Notes: generated from the sequence alone by a model not told the origin. 64,000 nt of DNA from Amycolatopsis circi (GCF_003385235.1 NZ_PQIA01000019.1:62001-126000); one strand, 5' to 3'; numbered from the stretch's first letter, positions 43,743-52,539 are shown. A program made the numbers and translations.

Positions 43743-44346
43743 CGCGATGGGTGAGGATGTCGCGGACCAGCGTCCCCAGGCTGTCCGCCGACGTCTTCGC
43801 CTTGATCCGCGCCCGATGCACGTCGACGGTCTTGACGCTGGTGCCCAGTCGGTGCGCGATCGCCTGGCTGGGCATCCCGTCGACCACCAGCCGCAGCACC
43901 TCGCGCTCGCGCTGGGTCAAGGTGTCGAGCCGAGCCCGAACCGCCTGCCGCTCGGCATGCTCCGCGAACCGGCGGCGAGCCTCGATGAGCTGCGTCTGAA
44001 CGACCTCGACCATACGCTGGGCCTGGTAAGGCTTCTCCAGGAAATCGACCGCCCCCGCGGTGAGCGCACGGACCGACATCGGAATGTCGCCGTGCGCGGA
44101 ACAAAAGATCAGCGGAGCCGGACAGTCGATTTCCGCGAGCTTTTCCTGCAGCTGAAAGCCGCTGATCGCAGGCATTCGCACGTCGACGATCACGACCGCT
44201 GGCTCGGCCGGATCGAACTCGTCGAGGAACGTCTGGGCGTCCGGATAAGTCAACGCCTGCACGCCGACGCTCTCCAGCAGGAAAACCAGGGACTGCCGGA
44301 GATCCTCGTCGTCGTCCACCACGTGCACGACCGGGTCGTCGCTCAT
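43732..44346 (-). CDS. FixJ/TodT-type response regulator of the iac cluster
   Basis: A 204-residue regulator: receiver domain with the acidic pocket VVDDDEDLR, the phospho-acceptor Asp in VVIVDVRMPAISG, and Lys in DFLEKPYQ; then a LuxR-type helix-turn-helix (LTQREREVLRLVVDGMPSQA, HRLGTSVKTVDVHRARI). This is the FixJ/TodT/StyR group, which often controls aromatic degradation. It is the only response regulator near the PAS kinase at 40197, though encoded about 2 kb away on the other strand. Its ATG overlaps the iacI stop (ATGA). Confidence 0.9.
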   Translation of the reverse strand: MSDDPVVHVVDDDEDLRQSLVFLLESVGVQALTYPDAQTFLDEFDPAEPAVVIVDVRMPAISGFQLQEKLAEIDCPAPLIFCSAHGDIPMSVRALTAGAVDFLEKPYQAQRMVEVVQTQLIEARRRFAEHAERQAVRARLDTLTQREREVLRLVVDGMPSQAIAHRLGTSVKTVDVHRARIKAKTSADSLGTLVRDILTHRVTV

Positions 44347-44960
44347 GGCTTCATCAGCACCGAGGCCGAGGGATAGTCGCTGGCCCAGCCTTCCGGCAGC
44401 GGGGCGATGAAGACGTTTTCGGTGCGAGTACGGGTGATCCGCCAGGTGTCGCCCACGCGGCGGAACGCGTTGTTCAACCGGCTGGAGCGTAGGAGCGCCT
44501 TCCCGTCGGAGAACAGCCACGGCTGCATGTGAATCCATTGCCCGGTGGCCTCGTCGCCGTCGACGTGAATCTGCTCGGAGGTGAGGTAATGCGCGTTCAG
44601 CAGAAGTTCGGGGTCTTTCTTCTCGCCCCAGAACCGCTGAAAATGCGCCCGGATAGCGGCCGCGCCTTCCGCCCGCCCGAACTGCCCGTCGTAGTACTCG
44701 CCGACGCCCTCCCAGACAGCGTCCTCGGTGTAGAGCGCCATGATCAGGTCGATCCGCTCGTCGTCGCCGGTGATGCCGAACTCCGGGCAGGGAGTGTCGC
44801 AGAGGAACATGTAGCGCGCCTGCACCCGGCGGATCTCCGCCTCGGCCTCGAGCACCCCGACCCGCCGAACCAGCCCCGCGACAGTCTCCTCCAGCGCGGC
44901 AACCCGCCGGTCCTGGCTGCCGGCGGCCGGGTCGGATGTAGCGGAGTGCTCGAGAGACAT
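44343..44960 (-). CDS. iacI: SnoaL/NTF2-fold protein, IacI-like
   Basis: A 205-residue protein with an N-terminal coiled segment (RRVAALEETVAGLVRRVGVL) and an NTF2/SnoaL-like domain (IRRVQARYMFLCDTPCPEFG, LYTEDAVWEGVGEYYDGQFG, RAEGAAAIRAHFQRFWGEKK). Size and place in the cluster fit IacI, whose reaction is not established. GAGG lies 7 bases before the ATG at 44960. It is cotranscribed and coupled with the response regulator gene. Confidence 0.75.
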   Translation of the reverse strand: MSLEHSATSDPAAGSQDRRVAALEETVAGLVRRVGVLEAEAEIRRVQARYMFLCDTPCPEFGITGDDERIDLIMALYTEDAVWEGVGEYYDGQFGRAEGAAAIRAHFQRFWGEKKDPELLLNAHYLTSEQIHVDGDEATGQWIHMQPWLFSDGKALLRSSRLNNAFRRVGDTWRITRTRTENVFIAPLPEGWASDYPSASVLMKP

Positions 44961-45681
44961 CGTTTTCCTCACCAGAGAAGTAGAGATGGTTGGCGCTTCG
45001 GTGCCGGGTCAGCCTTTCGGTGCGGTTTTCGGCTCGTTGACAGGGTAACCGGACCGGACCGCGCCGGGCGTGGGCAGCTTGGGATCAGCCTCTGCCCCGT
45101 TCGGAAGGGTTGTCAATCGAATCGGGGAGTTATGCGCGGCATGTTTCAACCGTGGGGTGGCGGTTATGAATGGCGGGGTGCTTGGTGGATAGCGGCTTGG
45201 GGAGTCGCTTCTGGACTGTCGCAGGCCCTCCCGCCGGGAAGATGCGGCGGATCGGCCTGTGTGGACACGGCCGGGGCCGAACGTTGCCGCTCCTTGGGAG
45301 AGGTCCGAGATGGCGTGCTGGAGATTGGAGCGCTGCCTTTGCTCCAAGACCGGAACGTGGTGACCGCGTCGGGATCGGTTAGGTGAAAATCGGGACTGGG
45401 GTGAGCCCGAGTCGTTGGTGGCCGAGACAGCGGCGTTCGAGGCTGGAGCATTGGGAACGGGAAGTCGCGGCCGGACCCTTCGTTGAGGCCCGACCGGGTT
45501 GAGCCCGGGATCGGTTGGCGGCCGGAGCGGCCGTGCGCTGATTCGGAGCGCCGGTTGCCTGCGGGGAGCGCTGGTCGCCCTGGCGGCTGGCAGCGCCGTA
45601 CGGCCCGCGGATTATGCGGCACTCGGCTGGTCCGCGATAACGTTGCGGTATGTGCGTTTCCACTGGCGCCGGACGTCGGCG
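44961..45681. other. Gene-free stretch between iacI and a TetR gene
   Basis: No credible gene. Frames up to about 110 codons exist, but with Arg/Ser/Pro-rich, domain-free translations. The first 50 bases must hold the promoter of iacI and the response regulator. The rest shows no repeat or structure I can name. Confidence 0.5.
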
Positions 45682-46227
45682 ATGAGTGCGGCTCAGCGGG
45701 CCGACGCCCGGGAGAACCGGGAGCGGATCGTCGAGATCGCCCGCGAGGCGATCGCCGGTTCAGGAGAGCTGCGGCTGAACGCGGTGGCCAAGTCGGCTGG
45801 CGTCGGGCAGGGGACGCTCTACCGGCACTTTCCCACGCGCGAGGACCTGCTTGCCGAGGTGTATCGGCAGGAGGTGGAGGAACTGGTCGCGCTGGCTCCG
45901 GAATTGCTGTCCGCGCACGGACCGGTCGAGGCGCTCTCTCGCTGGTTCGACCGGATCGCCGAGTACGCGCGAGTCAAGCGCGGCGTCTTCGCGGCGTTGG
46001 AAACCGCGGTGTGGAAAGGACTGTCCGAAGAAAGCCACGGGCCGATCGGCGACGCCCTCACCCTCCTGCTCGACGCCGGAAAAGCTGAGGGAAGCATCCG
46101 CACCGACATCGACGCTCGCGACTTTTTCATCTTGTCGGGTTACCTGACTCGCCTGGACGAGGACGAGTGGGATTCCCGCGCTCGGCACCTCTTGGACGTG
46201 CTGTTGCAGGGAGTCCTTTCCCGCTGA
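45682..46227 (+). CDS. TetR-family transcriptional regulator
   Basis: A 181-residue regulator with helix-turn-helix RERIVEIAREAIAGSGELRL, then AVAKSAGVGQGTLYRHFPTR at residues about 12-60, and the longer-helix C-domain typical of the TetR_C_33/SMF-like group. The ATG at 45682 gives a standard N-terminus, though no good ribosome binding site is seen. It stands alone: about 700 gene-free bases upstream and 445 downstream, so its target is not evident. Confidence 0.88.
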   Translation: MSAAQRADARENRERIVEIAREAIAGSGELRLNAVAKSAGVGQGTLYRHFPTREDLLAEVYRQEVEELVALAPELLSAHGPVEALSRWFDRIAEYARVKRGVFAALETAVWKGLSEESHGPIGDALTLLLDAGKAEGSIRTDIDARDFFILSGYLTRLDEDEWDSRARHLLDVLLQGVLSR

Positions 46228-46672
46228 GCGGACCGTGGTGGTCGACGGGCTGCTCTACGGCAGGGCTGGCGAGAACTGCTTGCACGGCAACGGATTCACG
46301 GCTGATCGGCAGTGCTGGCTATCGAGGTGCGACAGACGCGACGCGTTAAACAGCGTGCACTACGCGGTTGGGTGATATGCCGGATCTTGGGTGCAGCGGT
46401 CGCGGTGCGGCGGGCGAGTGCGCACGACCAGCGCGCCGGACAGAAACTGGTGGCACGAGTGCAGTGCGAAGCGCGTCGTGCGGCGACCGTCGTCAGACGA
46501 GCGCGGCATGGTGTGCGCAGGCGAATGTCGCCGGAAAGTTACCGAAATTCAACGCCAGAGTCGGCCGAAGGCCGCGGCACCGGACGTGGTGTCCATATTG
46601 GACGGGCCGCTCGCGTGCGCGGCCGGCCCGATCCCCCAGAATTCCCCAGTGGTGCTGCTGTGGTGTCGCGGT
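46228..46672. other. Gene-free stretch
   Basis: Nothing recognisable on either strand between the TetR gene and the small gene at 46673. The translations are Arg/Gly-rich and lack domains. Confidence 0.45.
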
Positions 46673-46885
46673 TCAGGAGGCGACGGCCAGGCGGACCCGG
46701 CGGTCGCGGGCGTACGAGACCAGTTCGCGGACCTCGTCGGTGGTGATGATGCGGACAGCGTCTTCCAAGATCTCGGCCGTGGCGACCTGCAGCGGCCAGG
46801 AACGCAGGCCGGGAGCGGGTTCGTGCCAGAACCACTGGCCCTGGGCGAGATCTTCGGCGGCGACGGTGGGTGCCTCGGTGTTCAT
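46673..46885 (-). CDS. Small hypothetical protein, 70 aa
   Basis: A 70-residue protein with a sensible mix of residues (AAEDLAQGQWFWHEPAPGLR, then ATAEILEDAVRIITTDEVRE). The gene is supported by TAGGCT 6 bases before its ATG (46892-46897), the leaderless arrangement seen at other genes here. No family recognised. Confidence 0.55.
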   Translation of the reverse strand: MNTEAPTVAAEDLAQGQWFWHEPAPGLRSWPLQVATAEILEDAVRIITTDEVRELVSYARDRRVRLAVAS

Positions 46886-47208
46886 GCCTGCAGCCTAACT
46901 GGCCCCACCGACAGAAAATCGCTCTACCGGACATCCCGGGACAACCCCGGAGGAAGCGCAAGAAGTGAATGCCGGTTCGGCGATGGTTCCTGCTGGTCGA
47001 GAGGATACGAGCGAGCTGGCGGGTGGTGTGGGTCACGCGGTCTTTCCCGCCCAACCGCGGAATCCGGAGGTCGGATGCGAAAGCAAGGGCCGGGTTAACT
47101 GGTCTCTCGCACAGCCGGGTTCCGGTGGATTTTGCACGGCCGGGCGGCCTGCCCTAGGATTCGCCGGTCACCGCGCACACACCGGGGGTTTCCGGGACGA
47201 GAGGAACG
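46886..47208. other. Intergenic stretch holding a promoter
   Basis: No gene. It contains the promoter at 47132-47160 and the leaderless promoter of the small gene at 46673-46885. The remainder is featureless. Confidence 0.5.
47132..47160 (+). promoter_or_regulatory. Housekeeping-type promoter of the membrane protein gene
   Basis: TTGCAC (47132-47137), a 17-base spacer, and TAGGAT (47155-47160): the best -35/-10 pair in the window. Transcription would begin near 47167, leaving a leader of about 42 bases with GAGAGGAAC before the GTG at 47209. Confidence 0.7.
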
Positions 47209-47769
47209 GTGCGAATGGCTTTGCGCGACCCCGAGGCGTACCGCGACATCGACCTGCCGACGATTCTCCGCATGGAGCGGCGGCTTCCCTGGTACGGCTG
47301 GCCGCACCTGCCGCTGGGGCTGCTGGTCTGCGTGGCCGCGATCCTTGCCGCCTACCGGGTTCCGGTCTCGTATCACCTGACTACCGCGTTGGTCGCGGGC
47401 AGCGGCGTGGTCGGCGGGTTTTCCGGTTACGGCTGCGGGCTGGTCATGGTCAGCACGCCGGGCCTGGTCCAGACCGGGTACCTGAACTGGCGGCGCACCC
47501 GGGTGTTGCGGGTGCTGCTGATCGTGCTCGGCGGGCTGTCCGCGGCTTCGATGGCGGTCGTGGTCGCGTGCCATATTTCGTTGCTGGCCGGTGCTTCCGA
47601 CCAGCATCCGTTCCAGCTTTCGGTGCAGGCCGGGCTGTACTTGGCGCTCGTGGTCGCCAACACCGTCCTCGCGGGGCTTGAGGCGTGGCAGCTCTCGAAG
47701 ATTCTGCGCGCGCCCGTCGCCGAGGCTGCCGCGGAATCCGCGGCGCCGGCACGGGTTCGGCTCGGCTGA
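47209..47769 (+). CDS. Four-helix membrane protein of unknown function
   Basis: A 186-residue protein with an N-terminal cytoplasmic stretch (ALRDPEAYRDIDLPTILRME) and four hydrophobic segments (LPLGLLVCVAAILAAY, TTALVAGSGVVGGFSGYGCG, LRVLLIVLGGLSAASMAVVV, GLYLALVVANTVLAGLEAW). Start is GTG at 47209 or ATG at 47215, both behind GAGAGGAAC. It has its own promoter and converges on the thioesterase gene. Family not recognised. Confidence 0.7.
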   Translation: MRMALRDPEAYRDIDLPTILRMERRLPWYGWPHLPLGLLVCVAAILAAYRVPVSYHLTTALVAGSGVVGGFSGYGCGLVMVSTPGLVQTGYLNWRRTRVLRVLLIVLGGLSAASMAVVVACHISLLAGASDQHPFQLSVQAGLYLALVVANTVLAGLEAWQLSKILRAPVAEAAAESAAPARVRLG

Positions 47770-47787
47770 CTGTCTACATCGGACAGA

Positions 47788-48612
47788 TCAGCGCCTGCGC
47801 AGCAGCACTTCTTGGGTCACTGAGGCAACTAGTCGTCCGTCGGTGGTGAAGAATTCGCCGTGGGTCAGGCCTCGGGTGTTCGCATAGCTCGGGCTTTCCA
47901 TGTCGAACAGCAGCCATTCGTCCGCGCGGAACGGGCGGTGGAACCACACCGCGTGGTCCAGCGACGTCAGCTGCGGTTCTCCCGGGTCGTCCCGGTGCGG
48001 CAGCAGGGCGGTGCCCGCCAGGCGGATGTCGGAGATGTAGGTGAGCGCGCAGACGTGCGCCAGCGGGGTGTCCGGCAGCGCGTCTTTCGCCCGCACCCAG
48101 ATTTGCTGACGCGGGCCGCGGCCGGTGTCGGGCAGGCCGGTTTCCGGGCTGCTGACGAAGCGGACTTCGATGGCGGACAGGACGATCGGCGAGCGGTCCT
48201 GCTCGACGACGCCGGCCTCGTCCGGAGCCGGGACGTCCGGCATCCGCGCCTGGTGCGCGCTGCTGTCCGCCTCGGTCTGGAACGACGCGGACAGGCTGAA
48301 AATGCTCTCGCCGTTCTGGATCGCGACGACCCGGCGCGTGGTGAACGAACCGCCGTCGCGGGTGCGTTCGACCTCGTAGATGATCGGCATGTCGGTACGC
48401 CCGCCGCGGATGAAATAGCCGTGCAGCGAGTGCACGTGCCGCGCGCTGGGCACGGTCGCGCCGGCCGCGGTGAGCGCCTGCGCCGCGACCTGACCGCCGA
48501 ACGCCCGCTGCGGCGAACCCTGGTGGCACCAGCCGCGGAACAGGTTCAGCTCGAGCGGTTCGAGCTTCAGCAACTGGTCTAGCCCGGTCCGGGTCGGATC
48601 GATCGTCGTCAC
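47788..48612 (-). CDS. tesB: Acyl-CoA thioesterase II
   Basis: A 274-residue double-hotdog thioesterase that hydrolyses acyl-CoA to free acid and CoA. Features: FRGWCHQGSPQRAFGGQVAA in the first hotdog, VHSLHGYFIRGGRTDMPIIY, and the second-hotdog LTSLDHAVWFHRPFRADEWL with the catalytic Asp, plus LTHGEFFTTDGRLVASVTQE. Length is that of TesB. The start is GTG at 48612 with TAGACT 6 bases upstream (leaderless). The alpha/beta hydrolase gene lies 21 bases upstream on the same strand. Confidence 0.92.
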   Translation of the reverse strand: MTTIDPTRTGLDQLLKLEPLELNLFRGWCHQGSPQRAFGGQVAAQALTAAGATVPSARHVHSLHGYFIRGGRTDMPIIYEVERTRDGGSFTTRRVVAIQNGESIFSLSASFQTEADSSAHQARMPDVPAPDEAGVVEQDRSPIVLSAIEVRFVSSPETGLPDTGRGPRQQIWVRAKDALPDTPLAHVCALTYISDIRLAGTALLPHRDDPGEPQLTSLDHAVWFHRPFRADEWLLFDMESPSYANTRGLTHGEFFTTDGRLVASVTQEVLLRRR

Positions 48613-48633
48613 CCGGCCAGTCTAAGCGCCTGC

Positions 48634-49362
48634 TCAGTCGCCCCGCGGCGTGAGCAGCGCCGCGACCGCGGCTGGATCCTCGACGTGCGCGTTGTGCCCG
48701 AGCCCGGACAGGACCACGGCCTCGGGAACGAGGGCGCGCAGCTGCTCGGGACGGCACATCGGATCGTTTTCGCCGGTGGCGAGCACCACAGGACAGCGCG
48801 CGGCCGCCAGCAGGCTCGGCAGATCCGGGCGGCCGACACCGAAGGCCGGTGAGTCCAGGGCCAGCCGCCAGCCGTCCGCGGTTTCGGTGACACCGTCTGG
48901 GTCTGCCGGAGCCAGGCCGATCAACCCGGCGACCTTCAGGTAGGCGGTTTCGGCCTCCTCTCGGGTTTCGAACAGTCGGGGCGGACGGGCTGCCATCGCG
49001 GCGGCGCGGGACAGGTCGTCTTCGCTCCACTCGACCTTGATGCCCACCGCCAGCACACTGCTGACGTCGAGGCCGTAGCGGCCGCTCGCCAGCTCCAGCG
49101 CGACGACACCGCCGAGCGAATGGCCGACGACAGCGACCGGGCCGGGCTCGTCGAAAGCATCGGCCACCGCGGCCGCGAGCGCCTCGAACGTGTACTCGGG
49201 CAGCTGCGGTGAGCCGCCGTGGCCGGGCAGATCCGGCACGAGCACTCGCCGGTCGAGCAGCCCGGTGAGGCCGTCCCAGACCGCGCCGGTGGCGCCGAGC
49301 CCGTGCAGGAGCAGGGCTGGCAGTTCGCCTTGTCCGGTGACGCGCAGCTTCAGCTTTTCCAC
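48634..49362 (-). CDS. Alpha/beta-hydrolase fold protein
   Basis: A 242-residue hydrolase with oxyanion motif LLLHGLGATG, nucleophile elbow VVGHSLGGVVA, acid Asp in ATGENDPMCR and catalytic His in GLGHNAHVEDP. It resembles small esterases or 3-oxoadipate enol-lactonase-like hydrolases; the substrate cannot be told. It is followed by tesB after 21 bases and diverges from the P450 gene, sharing a 47-base intergenic region. Confidence 0.85.
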   Translation of the reverse strand: MEKLKLRVTGQGELPALLLHGLGATGAVWDGLTGLLDRRVLVPDLPGHGGSPQLPEYTFEALAAAVADAFDEPGPVAVVGHSLGGVVALELASGRYGLDVSSVLAVGIKVEWSEDDLSRAAAMAARPPRLFETREEAETAYLKVAGLIGLAPADPDGVTETADGWRLALDSPAFGVGRPDLPSLLAAARCPVVLATGENDPMCRPEQLRALVPEAVVLSGLGHNAHVEDPAAVAALLTPRGD

Positions 49363-49409
49363 CGGACGGATCTTTCCGCAGGCGGTGGTCTCGGGGCTAG
49401 GGTCGGAAC

Positions 49410-50681
49410 GTGTCGAGTGCTGTCATCGCCGACCCGGACACCTACGTCACGGGCGTGCCTTACGACCTGCTTGCCCGCCTGCGCCGGGAAACGCCGGTGA
49501 CGCGCATCGGCGACTTCTGGGCGGTGCTGCGCCACTCCGACGTGCGGCACGTGCTCCGCACCCCGGCGGTGTTTTCGTCGCAGCTCGGCGGAACCCAGAT
49601 CCGCGACCCGGCCAGCGCCGAGGACATCCGGTACGTGCGCCGGATGATGCTCAACATGGACCCGCCCGAGCACGGCAGGCTGCGTGGGCTGCTCACAAAA
49701 GCGTTCACGCCGCGCGCGGTCGGCCGGATCGCGGAACGGATCGAAGGCTGGGCACACGATCTCGTCGCGGCGGTGGCCGATCGCGGCGAATGCGATTTCG
49801 CCAAGGACATCGCCGCCGACCTTCCGTTGCTCACGCTCGCCGAGGTGTTCGGCGTGCCCGAGCAGGACCGCCGGCTGATGTTCGACTGGAGCAACCGCGT
49901 GATCGGCTTCCAGGACGCCGAATACGCGGTGAGCGCGACCGTCAAAGCCGACGACGTCACCGACCTCGCCCGCGCCGCGCTGGCCGTGCGCCCGGAACCC
50001 GGACCCGACGGCCGGATGCCGGATCCGCGCAGCCGCGCCGGAATGCCTGATCTCTACGCCTACGCGCACGCGCTTGGGGAGCACAAACGCGCGCACCCCG
50101 GCGACGACGTGATGAGCAACCTGATGCAGTACGTGGACGACGACGGCGGCCGTGTGTCGATTGAGGAGTTCGAGAACCTCTTTTGGTTGTTTTCCGTAGC
50201 TGGCAACGAAACCCTGCGCAACGGTCTGCCCGGCGGGATGGCCGCGTTGCTCGCGCATCCCGAGCAGTACCGCAAGCTGCTCGACGACCGGAGCCTGCTG
50301 CCCGGCGCGGTCGAAGAGATGCTGCGCTGGCACACGCCGGTGATGCACTTCCGCCGCACCGCGACGCAGGACACCCGACTGTCCGATGTGGACATCAAGG
50401 CCGGGGACAAGGTCGTGGTGTGGTTTTCCTCGGCCAACCGCGACGAGACGGTCTTTCCGGATCCGGACGTGTTCGACGTGACGCGCGCACCGAGCGAACA
50501 CCTGACGTTCGGCCACGGCCCGCATTTCTGCCTCGGTTCGCACCTCGCGCGGACGCAGATGCGGGCGTTGTTCGCGGCGGTGTTCGACCAGCTCGGCGAG
50601 GTCCGTCTCGCGGGCGAACCCCGCCGGCTGCGGTCGAACTTCCAGAACGGCCTCAAGAGCCTCCCGATCCGCTGGGACTGA
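49410..50681 (+). CDS. Cytochrome P450 (AGNET-type, CYP124/125/142-like)
   Basis: A 423-residue soluble P450. Heme loop FGHGPHFCLGSHLAR with Cys374 as iron ligand; E-x-x-R in EEMLRWHTPVMHFRR; the I-helix oxygen-binding motif is AGNET instead of the common AGTET/AGHET. AGNET is typical of CYP124, CYP125 and CYP142, which hydroxylate the ends of branched lipids or sterol side chains, so a lipid or steroid substrate is plausible but not proven. The GTG start lies 6 bases after TAGGGT (leaderless). No ferredoxin gene is adjacent. Converges on the gene at 50687. Confidence 0.92.
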   Translation: MSSAVIADPDTYVTGVPYDLLARLRRETPVTRIGDFWAVLRHSDVRHVLRTPAVFSSQLGGTQIRDPASAEDIRYVRRMMLNMDPPEHGRLRGLLTKAFTPRAVGRIAERIEGWAHDLVAAVADRGECDFAKDIAADLPLLTLAEVFGVPEQDRRLMFDWSNRVIGFQDAEYAVSATVKADDVTDLARAALAVRPEPGPDGRMPDPRSRAGMPDLYAYAHALGEHKRAHPGDDVMSNLMQYVDDDGGRVSIEEFENLFWLFSVAGNETLRNGLPGGMAALLAHPEQYRKLLDDRSLLPGAVEEMLRWHTPVMHFRRTATQDTRLSDVDIKAGDKVVVWFSSANRDETVFPDPDVFDVTRAPSEHLTFGHGPHFCLGSHLARTQMRALFAAVFDQLGEVRLAGEPRRLRSNFQNGLKSLPIRWD

Positions 50682-50686
50682 CCGGC

Positions 50687-51445
50687 TCAGCCGAAGCCGA
50701 CGAGCGAAAGCCAGCGGTCCAGGTACACCGTGTCGCCGGCGCGGTGCGCGACCTCCGACGACAACCTGCCGTAGACCATCAGCAGCAGGTCGCCCAGCGG
50801 CGCGGCCGCGGTGACCGCCGTGTTCTCCGGCGGGCCCGGGCACCAGGCCGGTCGATCGCCGGTGAGATCGACCGTCCAGGAACTCGCGTGGTCGGTCGGT
50901 GCGAGGTGGATCGTGCGGTCCGGGCCCAGCAGTTCGCGCCGTTCGGGTACGTGCTCCAGCAGCTGCGGCAGCGACCCGAGTTCCAGCCATTCCTCCATCG
51001 CGTCGTGCGCGACTTCCGGCGTGACGGTGAATTCCCCGCCCGCGGCCAGCGTCGCGTCGGCGCGGTGGATCAGCGTCTCGTTCATGAACCGGCGCGCGTA
51101 GAACGCTGCTCTCGGCGGCCCGTTCGGCACCGGTGTGAATACCTCCGCGTCCGGACCCGCTTCGCGCAGCGTCGCCACCAACGCCTTCGCCCCGTCCACG
51201 AGCCACGATGCCGGGCGCGGGGTGTTCACCGGATTCTGGAGTCCGTCGGCCTGCAGCCAATGGTCGGCCCGCGTGCGCACGATTTCTTCCGCCCATCGGT
51301 GCCCGGTGCTGACGTGATCGAGCAGTTGCCCGAGGTTCCATTCCGGGCACGCCGCGACCCGCGCCGTCCGGTCCGCGCCTTCGACGGCCGCGGCGAGCAG
51401 TTCCGTCTGCCGCACGATCTCCGCGCAACGCTCGTGGAAGTCCAT
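50687..51445 (-). CDS. Maleylpyruvate isomerase-family (DinB-like, mycothiol-dependent) protein
   Basis: A 252-residue protein with the DinB-like metal-binding helix bundle: PEWNLGQLLDHVSTGHRWAE supplies a first His, and NETLIHRADATLAAG a second. This is the actinobacterial MDMPI/mycothiol maleylpyruvate isomerase group, members of which mostly have unknown substrates. AAAGGA lies before the ATG at 51445; the longer upstream frame is antisense to nothing useful and has no domain. Adjacent to the P450 gene (5-base convergent gap). Confidence 0.82.
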   Translation of the reverse strand: MDFHERCAEIVRQTELLAAAVEGADRTARVAACPEWNLGQLLDHVSTGHRWAEEIVRTRADHWLQADGLQNPVNTPRPASWLVDGAKALVATLREAGPDAEVFTPVPNGPPRAAFYARRFMNETLIHRADATLAAGGEFTVTPEVAHDAMEEWLELGSLPQLLEHVPERRELLGPDRTIHLAPTDHASSWTVDLTGDRPAWCPGPPENTAVTAAAPLGDLLLMVYGRLSSEVAHRAGDTVYLDRWLSLVGFG

Positions 51446-51540
51446 CGGGTGTCCTTTCCGGTTCAGATCCGCTGACACCAGACAGTCGGAGCCGACGCGG
51501 CTGACCAGACACCGCGGCCGGAGAAGCGGGAGAAACTGGG

Positions 51541-52539
51541 TTACTCCACGCTCCAGGCGTCTCCCCATTCCGCGTCGCGAGCGGCGCGGTAACGGACGCC
51601 GTGCCGCTTCGACACGACGGTGCCGGGCGCGAGCCCGTCGGCCGTGCAGAGGTCGAGTTGCACGAACCCCTTGTGCTTGCGCGGATGCCGGATGATCCGG
51701 GCCGACGGACGGTCGACTGGTGCCGACGTGGCCGCCACGTACGAAAACTTTTCGTCCTCGAATCCCAGAGTGCCGGACTTGATCCGCCGGTGCACCCCGC
51801 TTCGGGGCAGCCGGGCGGAGAAGTGGCACCAGTCCTCGCCCGGCTTGATCGGGCAGACGTCGTCGTGCGGGCACGGCGCCACCACGCTGCGGCCCATCTC
51901 GCGCAGAACGTCGCGAGCCTCGCGGATCCGCTCGAATCCGGCCGGCGTTCCGGGCTCGATGAGCACGACGGTGCCAGCCTTGGCAGCGAGCCACTGGACG
52001 ATGTCGGTACGGCCGCGTTCGGGCAGTTCGCCGAGGACGTACGAGAGAGTGACCAGGTCGGCCTCCGGCGCGGCTGACGCGGAATCGACCAGCCCGCGCT
52101 GCCAGACCGCGGTGCGGACGGCCGGTTCGTCGGCGTTCGCCGCCAGCTTGCGCCCCAGCGCCAGCGCGGCCGCCACCTGCTCCAGGACAGTGCACTTCTC
52201 CAGCGACGGCCAGACGCCGGCCGCTGCCCACACCGCCGCTCCGGTGCCGCCGCCGATGTCGACGTGGGTCTTCGGGGCGAACCCGGGCGCGGCGGCAGCC
52301 ACCTCGCCCAGCACGGCGCTGACCGCCGCGTACGTCGCTGGCATCCGGTACCCGGCGTACGCGGCGACATCCAGCTCAGACGAGAGGATCGGCGACGTCG
52401 CCGAGTCGCCTTGTCGATAACGCTTGCTGAGCCGGTCCACGGCCTGCGCGAGCCGGGATTCGGGGAACCGGCCGAGCTCGTCGTCGAGGGCGGCGCGGAG
52501 ACGTTCGGGGAGTACTGCCACGGACAACGATTCTCCCAC
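51541..52539 (-). CDS. Rsm22-family small-ribosomal-subunit methyltransferase-like protein
   Basis: A 332-residue SAM-dependent methyltransferase fold: VDIGGGTGAAVWAA (SAM loop), VLIEPGTPAGFERI, then the family-specific Cys/His segment VAPCPHDDVCPI...DWCHFSARLPRSGVHRRIK and EDEKFSYVA. Rsm22 proteins associate with the small ribosomal subunit, and the Cys cluster may bind an Fe-S centre or zinc. Start GTG at 52539, or GTG at 52521 with GGGAGAA upstream. It stands alone, diverging from the DGPF genes. Confidence 0.88.
   Translation of the reverse strand: MGESLSVAVLPERLRAALDDELGRFPESRLAQAVDRLSKRYRQGDSATSPILSSELDVAAYAGYRMPATYAAVSAVLGEVAAAAPGFAPKTHVDIGGGTGAAVWAAAGVWPSLEKCTVLEQVAAALALGRKLAANADEPAVRTAVWQRGLVDSASAAPEADLVTLSYVLGELPERGRTDIVQWLAAKAGTVVLIEPGTPAGFERIREARDVLREMGRSVVAPCPHDDVCPIKPGEDWCHFSARLPRSGVHRRIKSGTLGFEDEKFSYVAATSAPVDRPSARIIRHPRKHKGFVQLDLCTADGLAPGTVVSKRHGVRYRAARDAEWGDAWSVE

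Noticed and set aside
45009..45347. A 112-codon frame upstream of iacI
   Set aside because: Low-complexity Ser/Arg/Pro content, no ribosome binding site and no promoter pattern.
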